This document shows positions 34,362-46,900 of a DNA stretch of 64,000 nt, in pieces. The stretch lies in contig ML677348.1 in assembly GCA_007922305.1 (NCBI GenBank), positions 22,908,667 through 22,972,666 of the forward strand. The letters are read 5' to 3'. Within the stretch, counting starts at the first letter, position 1; every line of letters starts with the position of its first letter. Under the pieces are notes generated by a model. It saw only the letters and a program-made list of their open reading frames with translations. It had not been told where the DNA came from and did no database searches. Both the position numbers and the translations under genes were made by a program. The stretch comes from Dermatemys mawii. Taxonomy: Eukaryota > Chordata > Testudines > Dermatemydidae.

Positions 34362-34784
34362 TCCAAGGCCCTCTGAAGTGAGAGAGGCCAATACCAGGCT
34401 TGAAGCTACCTGCAGGTTTTCCTTCTTTTCCTTCATGCTTTTACTTAATCTTGTCTATTTGCTGACTGAAGACTGTTTGGTTTGTTTCACTGGGGACCCT
34501 GAGAGGGAAAGAAACAGCCTGAAGTTCTCGTCTGAAGGGTCAAGCAACAGCCCTGCAGGGGCGGGGGCAATTGGACCTGCACATTTGTGCTTCCCACATA
34601 GCTCCTGAAAGGGATGCTCTGTTGTGGACAGATTCACGACACTGATTGAACACCCACAGCTCTCACTGACTTGGGTGCTGAGGAAATTTTAAAATCCAGC
34701 CCTTGGTGTCTCACATTGTTCACCACCTCCCATCCCCCACCAATATAGTGAGGTTTGCAGAGTTAGTGGGTACTTATGACACGC

Positions 34785-34905
34785 TTTACATCAGTGGCTT
34801 GTCCAAGGTGGCTCACAGAGTCTGTGACAGAGCTGGAGATCACAACTAGATCTGACACTCCTTCTCTTCTGCTTTAGACACTAGACCATCCTTTCTCTCT
34901 TTCCC
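34785..34905 (-). repeat. MIR-like SINE fragment
   Basis: cttgtccaaggtggctcacag, gtctgtgacagagctggag and ttagacactagaccatcc are the reverse complement of a MIR core and head. Confidence 0.7.
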
Positions 34906-35770
34906 ATTGTGACTAAACTCAAGTAGCAAATGGATCTATATCTACGCAGAGGCATTTTACTGTCATGTTCTATGTTTTAATCTGATTTTAAAATGTATGG
35001 GTCATTTTAAATTATCCTCTGTTTCCATTATAGATGAGGCCTGTGACTCAAACTGAAAAGGATAGGCACTGTAATATGGGATAACATCCTACAGTCAGAC
35101 GACTGCATTTTAAGTGTATTTTCATCAAAAGCACTAGCATTAATGGAAAGAGAAACAAACAGCTTAAATATGGAGATCTGCATATGTGTTGCAGACAGCT
35201 CTTATTGCCTCTCTTAAAACATCTTGTCTGGGGAGATCTTGCCTGATGCAGATTAGGCCTGAATCAATCTGAAAAGGGCGATGCAGAAGAATGGAGGGCA
35301 AAGAACTGCATGGATGGCCAATTTATATGTGTATTAAAGTTACATACATTTATGCATTATAAAGGCAAAATGGTTAGCCACATTTCCTGGCTTATGAGCA
35401 CTTACTATGCAGCCTTTACATTCTCTTAATATCAGGCTTTTCTGGTGGAATTATATTTTAGTTTTCTCAAGCCCTCCCGATAACCATTCCCCATATGCCT
35501 AACTTCCATGCCAATGTAACCTCCAGAATGTGCTATGCTTTGACATAAAAGATATCATGAGAACTCTACTGGAGCAGGGAGACCGAGTGCTAATTAGTCA
35601 GGTACAGCATGTTCTGTTTTTAAAAATGTATGTAGTTTGGTGCTTTTCCAGCACTTTAAATATTATTCGTATGTCCTAAAGGGTGTGAAATAATATGTAA
35701 AAGCACTGAAAAGCCATCAAAGAGACTGACTTCTTGCTCTAGCAAGGTTTATGGTAGCTGTAGTATCTCA
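34906..35770. other. No feature recognised
   Basis: AT-rich with nothing classifiable. Confidence 0.45.
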
Positions 35771-36140
35771 GGGCTTGTCTTCACATACAGTGCTACAGAG
35801 GTACAGCTGCTCTGCTGTAGTGCTTTAGTGAAAACACTACTAGGCAGACAGGAGAGCTTCTCCCATCAGCATAGTTCAGTGGTGGAAAACCTATGGCCCG
35901 TGGCCACATACAGCCCATCAGGGTAATCTGATTGCGGGCTGTGAGACATTTTGCTGATGTTGACCATCCGCTGGCATGCCCCCCTGCAGCTCCTAGTGAC
36001 CCCGGTTTGCCATTCCCATCTAATGGTAGCTGCAGGTTGCCCACCACTGGCGTAGTATATCCACCTCCCCGAGAGGCAATAGTTACAGCAACAGGAGACA
36101 CTCTCCCATTGACACAGCACTGTCTACATAGGGGGTTAGG
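35771..36140. mobile_element. Outer MITE ('gtgctaca') split by a hAT MITE
   Basis: gggcttgtcttcacatacag and cactgtctacatagggggtta are its inverted edges. The interior includes gtagtgctttagtgaaaacac and ctccccgagaggcaatagtt. It reads continuously across the insertion at 35877-36049. Confidence 0.7.
35877..36049. mobile_element. hAT-type MITE, CAGTGGTGG ends
   Basis: The ends cagtggtggaaaacct / aggttgcccaccactg are flanked by gcatagtt (35869-35876) and gcgtagta (36050-36057), 6 of 8 matching. The same family is at 44091 and, more diverged, at 54419. Confidence 0.85.
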
Positions 36141-39100
36141 TTTCCTAATAGGCAATCCTGGAAAGTGTGAGCTTTATAGGAGAATAAATGGGAACTATAA
36201 TGTTATTCTTTTAGTCAGCAATTGTCTGAAATACTTGTCAATAGAAATAGTTGCATACATTTGTCTTCATTAATCATTTCAAGGTGTTGCACTTTGATGC
36301 AACTAGCCTATCAGTTCACAGGCACTTTAATTTTCCAATTATTGTACCTGTGGCTCGGAACAGATACTGATTAGTTTCACATTTTGCTCGGTGGGCAGCT
36401 TAATGTTCTTGTCACCTTATATTGAATTTTAAATGTTCAGAGTATAAGAGAATGTCAGACGTGTTCCAAAGACTTTTAGGTCATGCTGAGTAAGTTACTG
36501 AATACAGTACTGTTAGCTTTCTGAAATAATGATGAAAGAACAAGGTACGGAGCCAGAATCCTATCACAAAGGAAACTATTCTTGTAAAAGGGGTGTGAAT
36601 GATTTCATTTCTCATTCTATTTCACGTAAGAGTTCTTAGGTGAACATGAAGATGCTGCTGCCTGGGTTATATCACAGCATTAGTAATAAGTCTTAAAAAT
36701 CAAAGAAAACTATGATTTTTTCCCCTGTATTTACACATAACTAAAAGACATTTTACAAACTGAGATGTCTAGCAGAAAATATACACTTTGAAAAGCCCTA
36801 AATATATAGCTTAATTTTATAACAAATAGAAATGTTTGCCTATACTCTGTCAATTGTATACCAGCAATGATTCATTCATTCATTATTTTGAAAATTGCCA
36901 TTAAAAAGTTCGCTTCAGAAACACAAAACCACACTGAACATCTGCTGTTCAGGTAGTCACTAGATCTTTTTGCTGTGCTTTTGGCTAATTGCCTGGGAGT
37001 GAAGTTGAACCATTTACTGGGACTCAACTTTGTGCCAGTAGTGGTAGTAAAGATGATGTAACATTTTGATAAAAGAAGGGAAATGGGAAGCATGTAGCCT
37101 CCCAAATATAAACTTTATTTACTGGTCTCTAGTGTAGTTTGTTTGCCTACAGTATTGCTTACACAACTGATAACAGAAAACGTATTTAATAACTACTCAG
37201 TGCTAATATGCTGTAGTATGCATGACTGACTAATTTAATTTATCTCTGATTAAGCCTATTATGTTTGAGATCACTTTACAGAAGAGACTTCTTTTTGCCA
37301 GCTGTAAGCTTATTTGAATTGTAATATAAGTTAATAATGTGTGAAATAACCAGTGGTGCCTGCTTCTAAATGTTAATTTTACCAAATGACTTCCTGAGTT
37401 AGTACATAGACAGCTCACACTTTGCAATGTAGTTAGTATGTTTGGACAAGAAAATGGCATATTTAATAAGGCAGGGGGTCAGATGAATGATATTTTTGCT
37501 GATGAAGAGCAAAGAACAACAATCGTGGTATTGCTAATGGTGACACAGTGTCTAGTTGGTGACAGTGTAAATTGAGGGCAAATGGTTGCAAGCAGTTCAG
37601 CTATGTCACTACGTTTATTCTGTTAATTTTAAAATGTTTATTAAGCGTGTGCTGTATGAAAACAAAACTGCAGTAAGCACAAAGTACAACCAGCAATACC
37701 TAGGACAGTATCAAAAGAAATTATCTAAATAAGAGGATCTGAGGGGAAAAAAAACACAGAGTTGGTTAAAAAGCAAAAAACTATTAAATGATGGGTAGAT
37801 TTGTATCAGTGAGGCTGCATTTTTGTGGGATCCTGGAATTGTCTCAAGCTAGTGTAGAGCATACCCCTCAGAGTAGCAAGAGGAGGAGTGAAAGAAAACT
37901 GCAGGAACTTAGGATAAAGGGAACCCATCTCTCATCAACAAAACTGCTGTTTCTCAGGAAAAGAAGAGGACTGCATCTCCTTCCTCTGAGGTGGCGGGGG
38001 GAAGGAAAATAAAATATGCCCAAAACAATATTTGCTTTTATTCTTCTGTCTGCATTGTGGCTACCATGGTCCGCAGGTGGGGAGTGCGTGTTCTGCAAAA
38101 AGCCATGGTGTAATTTAGAAGTGTGCATGTTATGATCAAACATAAATGTTACTAGTGCCATAGTGATTTTCTACCACAACTATCTCCGACGTAATGCTTA
38201 TCATTCCTGAAAGAAACTATGCCCATGACTCTGCATAGATATGGAGTGAAAATGGAAAATAACTGGTACTGTAAGACTCCACAACAACACACACTGACAC
38301 CCTAGCAGTTGATCCAAGCCTTATGACATCCATTGTGAATGAATAACTAAATACCGCAATACAAAACATCATAACAGGCTGCAAAATAGTCTGTGATCCT
38401 GCAAACTTATAAGCTTGTGTGTAACTTTACTCATATAAGTAGTTCCAATGACTTTGGACTGCTTGCGTGAGTGAAGTTTTGTATATGCTCAAGTGCTTGC
38501 ACGACTGGAGCCATACACACAGCTGTTTCAAAACATCCTTGCAAGATGTAATGCCAGTAGTTTAGATACAGTGCAAAAAGACTGATGGCATCCCGTCACT
38601 TGTCTAGCATGAAGGGAAAATTATGTCACACACAATTTCCTTTTCATGTCATTCTTTCTCCACCATGCAGGCACCTCTGGCATGTGATAACATATAATTT
38701 GTCAAATCCAATTGTTCACATTTTGTACATAGTATCTCATTTATTTATAGGTCAGTGGTTTGTGAGTGAGCCAAATGGGACTGTAGTTCTGAGTTCAAGA
38801 CTTCCCTTCCCTCAGTGGTATATCACACTTCTGGCTCAGCTTATGTGAGGTCCGTCAAATGCTAGTTGACAGGACAAAGGTTTGGCTTTTATAGCAATGG
38901 ATGTCTGAATATGTATCTATTACATGATCAGAGACATAAATAAATGTGTGATGCAGACACCAAGTTCCCAGTGTTAAAAGCTATAATGGTATTTTATGTA
39001 GGATCCTGTACTGAGAGTTCAGAATATTTGTTCTATGATATTTGTGATACCTGAAATAGCTTGTATTTGTCTAGAATAATCAATCAATACATTTTTGAAG

Positions 39101-39728
39101 GGAATAGCTAGTGGGAGCCTGCTCTTCACATTCATTATGGATGTGACCGATAATTTTATTAACATTGAATGTTGTTTCAGTAGTGTCAGTTGCAGAGAAC
39201 ATATTAGATCTGTTCTACAGACTCTATACAGACTTTTGTTTTGTTTTCAAGTGCAATTCAAAGTGTGAGGTTTGATTTGTAAAGGCCTAAATGGTTTGTG
39301 CCCTGGCTAGTTTAGAGATGGCCTTTATTTCCCTATGCACAATCACGACTGTTGAATCAGCTGGGGGTGCTAGCAGACCTGAGATTTGAACATCTAGCAG
39401 CTGGAGAGAGGATGTTATTGTGGGAAGGGCCTTTGGTGTCAGAATTGCATTGCTTCATTGGCTTGCCAGAGACAAAGATTGTTGACCCACAGTGAAAAGG
39501 GCATCTGTTTTCTCAGGCTTTTGCCTAAGTGTGAGGAAAATATTCCTCTTCTTGTATTTGGGTAGGAGTTTATTTAAAACGAAGATAAATTATCAATTGT
39601 GGAGGGCTATTTTTTAAGCATAGTTACGCTCTGAAAGGTGACTGTAAAAATAGCACTGTGAGCTTCCTGGATAACGTCTCAATAATTCTCATATCAAATG
39701 CTTTGTTTAGAAATGAAAAGATGTTATG
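36141..39728. other. No feature recognised with confidence
   Basis: AT-rich. Around 39240-39560 the translation contains FYKALNGLCPG-like residues, reminiscent of the C-terminal part of some LINE ORF2 proteins, but too degraded to assign. Confidence 0.35.
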
Positions 39729-39736
39729 CTCTATAC

Positions 39737-40483
39737 CAGGGGTGGGCAAACTTTTTGGCCCAAGGGCCACACTGGACTTCAAAATTGTGCAGAGGGCCGG
39801 GTAGGGAAGGCCCCACCCACTATCTGACCTCACCCACTTCCCTCCCCCAACTACCCCCCTCAGAACTAACCTCTGCTTCCTTGTCCCCTGATCGCCCCCT
39901 CCCGAGACCCCCCACTCTAATTGCCCCACCAGGACCCCATCCCCTATCTAGCCCCCCTGCTATCTGTTACCTGACTGCCCCCTCCCGAGATCCCCCACAC
40001 CCACCCTAACCAACTGGCTTACCTGCTAAGTTGGGCACGGGGCCCCGTGGCTTCCGCGGTCAGTCCAGCACCGGGGCTGGGAGCACAGGGCCCGCGGTTT
40101 GCCGCGGTTGATCCGGCACCCCAGGCCGGGAGCACGGGAACCCATGGCTTGCCACGGTCGGCCAAGCCCCCCAGCCAGGAGCATGGGGTCCCGCAGCTTG
40201 TCGTCGGCCCGGCACCCCGCTGGGGGCACGGGGCCCTGCGGCAAGACGCACGTGGCCAGGCTCCCCGGCTGGGAGCACGGGGCCACATGGCTTAGCGTGT
40301 TCGGTCCGGCTCCCCTGCTGCACTGGGCCCGGCCCCCCGGCCAGGAGCGCAGGGCTGTGCGGCTTGCCGCGCTCGCCCCGGGGCTGGGAGGGTGGGGCCA
40401 CTGGCCACTGCCCAAGCTCGCGGGCCAGATAAAAATGGCAGGCAGGCCACACGTGGCCTGCGGCCGTAGTTTGCCCATGTCTG
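39737..40483. mobile_element. hAT-type GC-rich nonautonomous element, 747 bp
   Basis: The ends caggggtgggcaaac / gtttgcccatgtctg are flanked by ctctatac (39729-39736) and ctctatgc (40484-40491), 7 of 8 matching. The interior is strongly GC- and CpG-rich with repeated ggccgggagcacggg-like units. Overlapping open frames on both strands are compositional, not genes. Confidence 0.93.
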
Positions 40484-40763
40484 CTCTATGCTGACTACCA
40501 ACCCTGCAAACTCAGTTTGGGACCTGAGAGATAATGCTCTTTTTCCCCCACCTTGTTCATTATCACCAACACAAAGGTACTGCAGGCTAAATTAGATCTC
40601 CTTTACACCTGTGCAACGTCATTGTCTTACAGTTATACCCTCAATGAAACCTGTGAATCTTCATAACTTTCAATGGATTTAAAAGGAGATAACTGTTTGG
40701 AATTTAGGTAAATATTTTTTTTTGTTACTGTACATGAAGGAATAGAATAGACTCTTACTCCCT

Positions 40764-41085
40764 TGACTATGTCAATACTATGGATACTATGAGCTAGAGG
40801 TGTGATTCCCACATAGTCCTGGTAGCTTGATGAGGTAACATGAGTATAAATAGCAGTGTAGCCATGGTAGCACCGGCAGCAGCAGCAGAGGTACGGCTAA
40901 GTCATGCCACAGACAAACCCGCTGGAAACCTGTCTGTATGTACTGGACATGGCTCAGCCATCCCTCCACTGCCTGTGCAACTGTGGCTACACTGCTACTT
41001 ATACTGGCTGTAGCTCTCATTAAGCTGCTCCAAGTATGTATACGCAAGCAGGGGAATCAGGTCCCGAGTTCATTAAGTAGACACA
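40764..41085. mobile_element. MITE, 'gattcccctgct' family, copy 2
   Basis: gtgtgattccc near the left and gcaggggaatcag near the right are inverted. Internal gtataaatagcagtgtagccatgg and tggctacactgctacttatac are inverted too. It is related to 21804-22107. Confidence 0.7.
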
Positions 41086-44000
41086 GCACTAGGGTATATA
41101 TTCATTTCACTGTTCACTCGTGGACGTCTGAGCACCTGACTTAGCCTAATCCAAGTGGGAGTAGCCGCTGGTGCTTCACTCACCCATGTGTGCCTGTAGG
41201 ATTTCTGGAAGCATATCCTGTGTTTCTTTGTGCTGCAATAGGCTGAGCTGCTCTGATTCTTTCCCAGTGAATTGTGGGAGACTTTGTCTGTCTTGGGGGC
41301 ACTGAGAAATCATTGGAAGACTGTCAGCACTTGAGTGATTTGGCCTGTGTTCCCACTGCAAAGTGTGGGTTATCAGTCCAAATGAAAGCAGCACCTGGGC
41401 TTTTATCATGCTAGCTAGCAGCCAGTAGCTCAAATAGAAGGCAACATTTAACTCCAGTCAGAGGGCTTTGTGTGGGGATGGGAACTGGAATAGGGGCAAC
41501 ACCAAGAGCCTCCACTAACTTTGCAGTAAAGACCTACCCTTAGGTATGTTATCTTTGCAATGCTAACATGCAATAAAACAAACACAAATATTAAGTTTAA
41601 AAAAACAAAATAAAACACAGAACCCCCCCTCCCCAAAAAAACTTTTTACACTAAAGTCTGGAAATCTAACTGAACATGTAAAGGGAGTGGGTCCATTGAA
41701 TAAGATGGTGCCTTTTTCAAAAAGACACTTTTCAAAGTAGACCATATTTTAAATGTGGTGAAATGTGATGATGGACCTGTATGTAGAAGACAAAATGGGT
41801 CAAATTTATCTCTGTTGTTATGCTGCTGTTTTGAATTTGGCCCAATGAAGGACCCGATATATGTATGACAGAGAAACAAATATTTTGAAAGCATATAGAA
41901 TACAGTGAGCATTCACTTCCTTCTGGTATAATAATGACCATTTTTATAGAAATGTGGATTTTTGAAACTCTACCTCTAATCTTATATATACACAGATCTG
42001 TGGTGAACTAATAGGCAGATTATGATATAATTTATATACCACTTCTGTTGCAGGAAGACTTACCCATATTTGCCAGTTATGTACATTTGGTGCTAGGTAA
42101 ATAGATTTTGGTTCATATTTACTCTCCTTGTGCAGAGGAATTGTGATGAAAAACAGTACAGAAAAAGTATTTAAGTATAAGCTATCCATACTTTTTCAAA
42201 GAGTTTCATACTTGTAGCAGGGTAGTTCCCTGGTTGTTTGGAAAATATACCTATTAGTACATGCATTATGTACCACTATCAACAAGAGAGTCATTTCTAT
42301 ACAAAATCCATGTTAAGTATTCTCAGTTCAGGTTTTCTTCATGTGGTCTTTTCTGTTGCTGAGTTCAGTATAGAAACCATCTATGTATCAAGAAGTGTTA
42401 TTGCTCTTCAGAGGACTATCAAAAACTTTTGGGCTGCCTGCCTCCTTCCCTTCCCCCATTTCTTTCAAATACTAGCTGAATCGAGATCCCAGACATTTAT
42501 CATTTGACAGCAGAAATGTTAGTCAATAGAGCCAGAGAATAACAGGTGGTGTGTATCTAACTGCATAGAACATTAAAGGCTGCTGAGCCATTGTTTCAGC
42601 CTAAATTTACTTTTAAATAAAGATTAGCAAGGATAACTTATGTACAAGGCTGTAAATCTGCTTAGTATTCCATGACTGTTGTAGGCAAATAATGTTTCCT
42701 AAACACAGTCTTTGAACATTGCCAAAGTTTCTCTTCTAAATGATTAAGATATAAAAGATAATAGGACCATTTCAGCTGAGAAAACAAATGATCTGCAATA
42801 TATTAAAATATAGAAGGAAAAAAATCCAAAACATACCATATAGGCTATTTAACTGTGTTACATAACTGCTGAATGGTGTATATACATATGTTTGAAAAAA
42901 GTTATACTCCATAAAATGTCTTTATGAAGTGTCTATTCTGGCACCAGTTCTTAAGATTTACCTTCTGTTTAAAATTACAAATACAATCTCTTTCTAGCTT
43001 TTACTACTTTAGGATTTATTTCTAACTTATTATTTAAATTTTCATCTACTATAAAAAAAAAAAAAACCTCACAAACCGAAAAAAAACCAAAACAAAAAAA
43101 ACAAGAACAGACACAGGAGGTGTTTTTCCCCTGTTAATTGAACACTGGGGCTCATGAAAAAATAGACTTCATTGAGGAATAACATGTCTTATCTACCATG
43201 AAAAAAGTTGTACTTGTTGGATTTGATAATATGATTTAAAAAATAGAGGTACGAAAGGTCAGGTTTTTTTTAATAGCAGTTTTTGTTTTTTTGGTTTTTT
43301 TAAAAAAGTACTGCTAGAGAAAAGCCTTTTATCCATAAAGTGTGATTTTGTTTAATTTTTTTAAATTGTCGTAAATATTACATAATACTTTCCTTTTGTT
43401 TTCAATAACGTATCAATTGAATTGAGTAGCATTTTATTGTTATAGACACAAAGCCATATGGTAGGAATAAGTTTATTATTTATTTTGAAATAATTTACTG
43501 TTTCCCATTTCTTTTCACACTGGTCCAAGCTCTGTGATGTTCTTTTTGAGACTTCTCTGTTATAAGGTTTACTTTGATCAGGTTGAGCCATTCAATTCTT
43601 TTTGGTCCTGCTGGGTTTGTCCATTCCATCAGAAATGCACTTTTTTTCGGACATTGCTAACAATAGTAAGAGATCGCTTTTATCCATTTTATGGCATTTT
43701 AACATTTCAGTAATGTCTAGGGAACTCAATTGCGGTTTATAAGGCACAAAAATCTCCAACGTACCGTTCACTACTTGTGTTATTTCTTCCCATGGAAACA
43801 GAAAACTGCTTATAATTTACAGTTATTGCAAATGGATTTTTTTTCATAGTATATCATAAAAACCTAAGAAAATAAAGCTCCTAAAGAGTGTAAAGTTCTG
43901 AATTTGCATTTGGGCATTATTTCTGGAAATATGTTTAATTTAGTAGGCCATAACCATAATACGCTCCAAACAAGTTAGAGGTTTCAGTATTCATAGACTG

Positions 44001-44090
44001 AGGACTGAAGAGACCATTGTGATTTTTTGGTTTAATCTCCATAGTATAGGCCATAAGACTATCCTGAATTAATTCCTGTTTGAACTAGAG
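41086..44090. other. No feature recognised
   Basis: AT-rich, with an A/C homopolymer-like tract at 43050-43100 and T-rich runs near 43270-43310. The minus-strand open frames lack domains. Confidence 0.4.
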
Positions 44091-44285
44091 CAGTGGTGGG
44101 CAGCCTGCGGCTCATCAAGGTAATCTGCTGGTGGGCCACAAGACAGTTTGTTTAGTCCGCAGGCACGGCCGCCCGCAGCTGCCAGAGGCCGCTGTTCGCC
44201 GTTCCCAGCCAATGGCGCCAGGAGCAGAGGCCTGGGCATGGGCTGGGGGTGCTGCAGCATCCCACCGCACCCTTAGTTCCCGTGC
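44091..44285. mobile_element. hAT-type MITE fragment, CAGTGGTGG family
   Basis: The left end cagtggtgggcagcctgcgg is intact and followed by gtaatctgctggtgggcc and cgcagctgccagaggccg. The expected right end is not found, so the copy is truncated near 44285. Confidence 0.7.
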
Positions 44286-44989
44286 CTGTGCTTCCAGAAT
44301 CCTCTGCCTTCTGTCCTCCGTCGCTAATGGGCAGGCAGACTCTCTGAAATCATTTAGACATTATCCTCCTTTACCATGCTTCAGAGTTGCATGATACACA
44401 AGCTGGCCTTGTATACTGAAGACATCCTTGCTCTTATAACTCAGCCAAAATAGTCAATCCTAGGATTAATGGAAGTGAAAGATTACTCAAAATATAAAAT
44501 TATTTAAATTCTAACAAAAAATCCTACATTATTAGTCTGATCTTCCATCAGCTGTTAGATTAGTAATATTGAGGAAGAAACAGTCTGATGGGTGGAAGTC
44601 TCCTCTTAAAAAATTAAAGCAACATAGAGTACACTTTTTCACTAGGGCTGTCAAGCAATTAAAAAAATGAATCACAATAATTGCATTGTTAAACAATAAT
44701 AGAATATCATTTATTTAATACTTTTGCATGTTTTCTGCATTTTCAAATATATTGATTTCAATTACAACACAGAATACAAAGTGTACAGTGTTCACTTTAT
44801 ATTTATTTTTGATTACAAGTACTTGAACTGTAAAAAAACCAAGAAACTGTATTTTTCAATTCACCTAATACAAGTACTGTTGTGCAATCTCTTTATCATG
44901 AAAGTTGAACTTACAAATGTAGAATTATGTACCAAAAAAAATCTGCATTCAAAAATAAAACAATGTGAAGCTTTAGAGCCTGCAAGTCC

Positions 44990-45550
44990 ACTCAGTCCTA
45001 CTTCTTGTTCGACCAATTGCTCAGACAAAGAAGTTTGTTTTCATTTGCAGAAGATAATGCTGCCCACTTCTTGTTTACAATGTCACCTGAAAATGAGAAC
45101 GTGCGTTCTCATGGCACTGTTGTAGCTGGCATCACAAGATATTTATGTGACTGATGCACTAAAGATTCATATGTCCCTTCATGCCTTAGCCACCATTCCA
45201 GAGGACATGCATCCATGGTGATGATGGGTTCTGCCTGATAACAATCCAAAGCAGTGCGGATCGACGCATGTTCATTTTCATTATCTGAGTCAGATGCCAC
45301 CAGCAGAAAGCTGGTTTTGGTGGTTTGGGTTCTGTAGTTTCCTCATTGGAGAGTTGCTCTTTTAAGACTTCTGAAATCATTCTCCACACCTCATCCCTCT
45401 TAGATTTTGGAAGGCACTTTAGATTCTTTAATCTTAGGTCGAGTGTTGTAGCTATCTTTAGAAATCTCACATTGATACCTTCTTTGCATTTTGTCAAAAC
45501 TGCAGTGAAAGTGTTTTTAAAACAAATAACATGTGCAGGGTCATCATCCG
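44990..45550 (-). pseudogene. hAT transposase C-terminal part incl. dimerisation domain, broken
   Basis: Reading down from about 45550: TLDLRLKNLKCLPKSKRDEV (about 45395-45454) is a hAT-like 'DxRxKxLxxL' helix. An acidic SDSDNENEHA linker follows, then LEWWLRHEGTYESLVHQ, HKYLVMPATTVP and, past a TGA at 45109-45111, ERTFSFSGDIVNKK, matching the hATC motif WW...YL..PAT..PCER.FS..G. The stop replaces the conserved Cys of PCER. A frame change near 45270 separates the upstream part. In the family this domain lets transposase form multimers. Confidence 0.82.
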
Positions 45551-45689
45551 AGACTGCTGTAATATGAAATATATGGCAGAACGCTGGTAAAACAGATCAG
45601 GGGACATACAATTCTCCCCCAAGGAGTTCAATCACAAAATTAATTAAACATTTTTTTAAAAAAACAAAACATTTTTTTAACAAGCATCT

Positions 45690-45960
45690 TCAGCATGGAA
45701 ACAGGGGCTCTGGAATGGTGGCTGAAGCATAAAGGGACATGTGAATGTTTAGCATATCTGGCACATAAATACCTTGCAATGCCGGCTAAAAAACTGCCAT
45801 GTTCTCACTTTCTGGTGACATTGTAAATAAGAAGAGGGCAGCATTATCTCCTGTAAATGTAAACAAAGTTGTTTGTTTTAGTGATTGGCTGAACAAGAAA
45901 TAGGACTGAGTAGATTTGTAGGTTCCGATGTTTTACCTTGTTTTATTTTTGAATGCAGCT
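45690..45960 (+). pseudogene. Second, inverted copy of the hATC domain, broken
   Basis: On the plus strand I read LEWWLKHKGTCECLAYLAHK, YLAMPAKKLPC, then after a short deletion HFLVTL and, in degraded form, NKKRAALSPVNVNKLVCLSDW-like residues. It corresponds piece by piece to 44990-45240 on the minus strand. It is not a product of shadow translation, because both strands carry sense-oriented copies at different places. Stops make it non-functional. Confidence 0.75.
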
Positions 45961-46363
45961 ATGTAACAAAAAAAAATCTACATTTATAAGTTGCACTTTC
46001 ACCACACAGAGATTGCACTATAGTACTTGCATAAGGTGAATTGAAAAATACTATTTCTTTTTGTTTATCTTTTATGATGCAAATTTTTGTAATCAAGAAT
46101 AATATATATGAAAATGTAGAAAAACATCCAAAATATTTAATAAATTTCAATTGGCATTCTGTTGTTTAACAGTGCGATTAAAACTGCAGTTAATCATGAT
46201 TAATTATTTTGAGCTAATCGCTTGAGTTAACTGCAATTAATCGACAGACCTAGTTTTCACACATTCAAGTGAAAAGACCTTGAAAAGACCTAGTATTGCA
46301 GTGGCAGTGGCGAGACTTTCCATGTTCTTTGGCTTATAGCTATTCTAAAGTGGCAATCATGCC

Positions 46364-46892
46364 TAAGGCTAGCAATCTCTCATGGAGGTCACATGAGTTC
46401 TGCAGTGGCTGGTGCTGGCTCACAGGCTGCCCAAGCTGGGTAGCCCTTGGGCCAGCAGCAGCAATTTGGGTGTGTGGGAGGAGGCTCAGGACTAGGGGCA
46501 GGGGATTGGGAGGGTGTGGGGGGCATTTACCTCGGGATTCCCAGACAATGGGATCTGTGGCAGCTGGTGCTTTTTGCAGGAGTAGCAGAGCCCCTGCCCT
46601 GACCTCTCCTCTGCCTATGAGCTGAAGGGACGCGGGGCCAGGTAGGAAACCCCTGCCAACCCTCCCACTCCCAGCACATATGAATCCCCACCCTGCTCCC
46701 CCCAGAGCACCCGCGGCCCTCCATCCTACCCTCCTAGAGCAACATTGCTCCTCCCCACCGCCCAAGTTTTAATCGCAGCAGGTATTTTAATAAAAGTCAT
46801 GGACAGGTCACGGGGCCCATGAATTTTTGTTTACAGCCCGTGACCTGTCCATGACTTTTACTAAAAATACCCATGACTAAAATGTAGCCTTA
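46364..46892. mobile_element. hAT-type MITE, TAAGGCTA ends
   Basis: The ends taaggctagcaatctctcatg / catgactaaaatgtagcctta are flanked by a perfect 8-bp TSD, atcatgcc (46356-46363 and 46893-46900). Near the right end tgttataaaagtcatggacagg-like and cctgtccatgacttttacta segments (46788-46862) form a long hairpin. Confidence 0.95.
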
Positions 46893-46900
46893 ATCATGCC

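Larger units (their letters stand above)
44643..46252. mobile_element. hAT transposon derivative, palindromic, 1.6 kb
   Basis: The ends tagggctgtcaagcaatta / taatcgacagaccta are flanked by tttttcac (44635-44642) and gttttcac (46253-46260), a 7/8 match to an 8-bp TSD. Long subterminal arms are inverted: the left sequence around 44700-45110 reappears reversed around 45740-46170, for example ggtgaattgaaaaatac with its complement, and tttacaatgtcacc with ggtgacattgtaaa. Both arms contain the transposase C-terminal coding region in opposite orientation. Confidence 0.92.

Noticed and set aside
39240..39560. LINE ORF2 C-terminal fragment
   Set aside because: Only a few suggestive residues (FYKALNGLCPG-like); too degraded to list as a feature.
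39698..40501. Cluster of long Pro/Arg/Gly-rich frames on both strands
   Set aside because: They lie inside a GC-rich hAT element with a readable TSD; the composition explains the frames.
46296..46765. Overlapping 109- and 141-codon frames
   Set aside because: Entirely or mostly within the MITE at 46364-46892.
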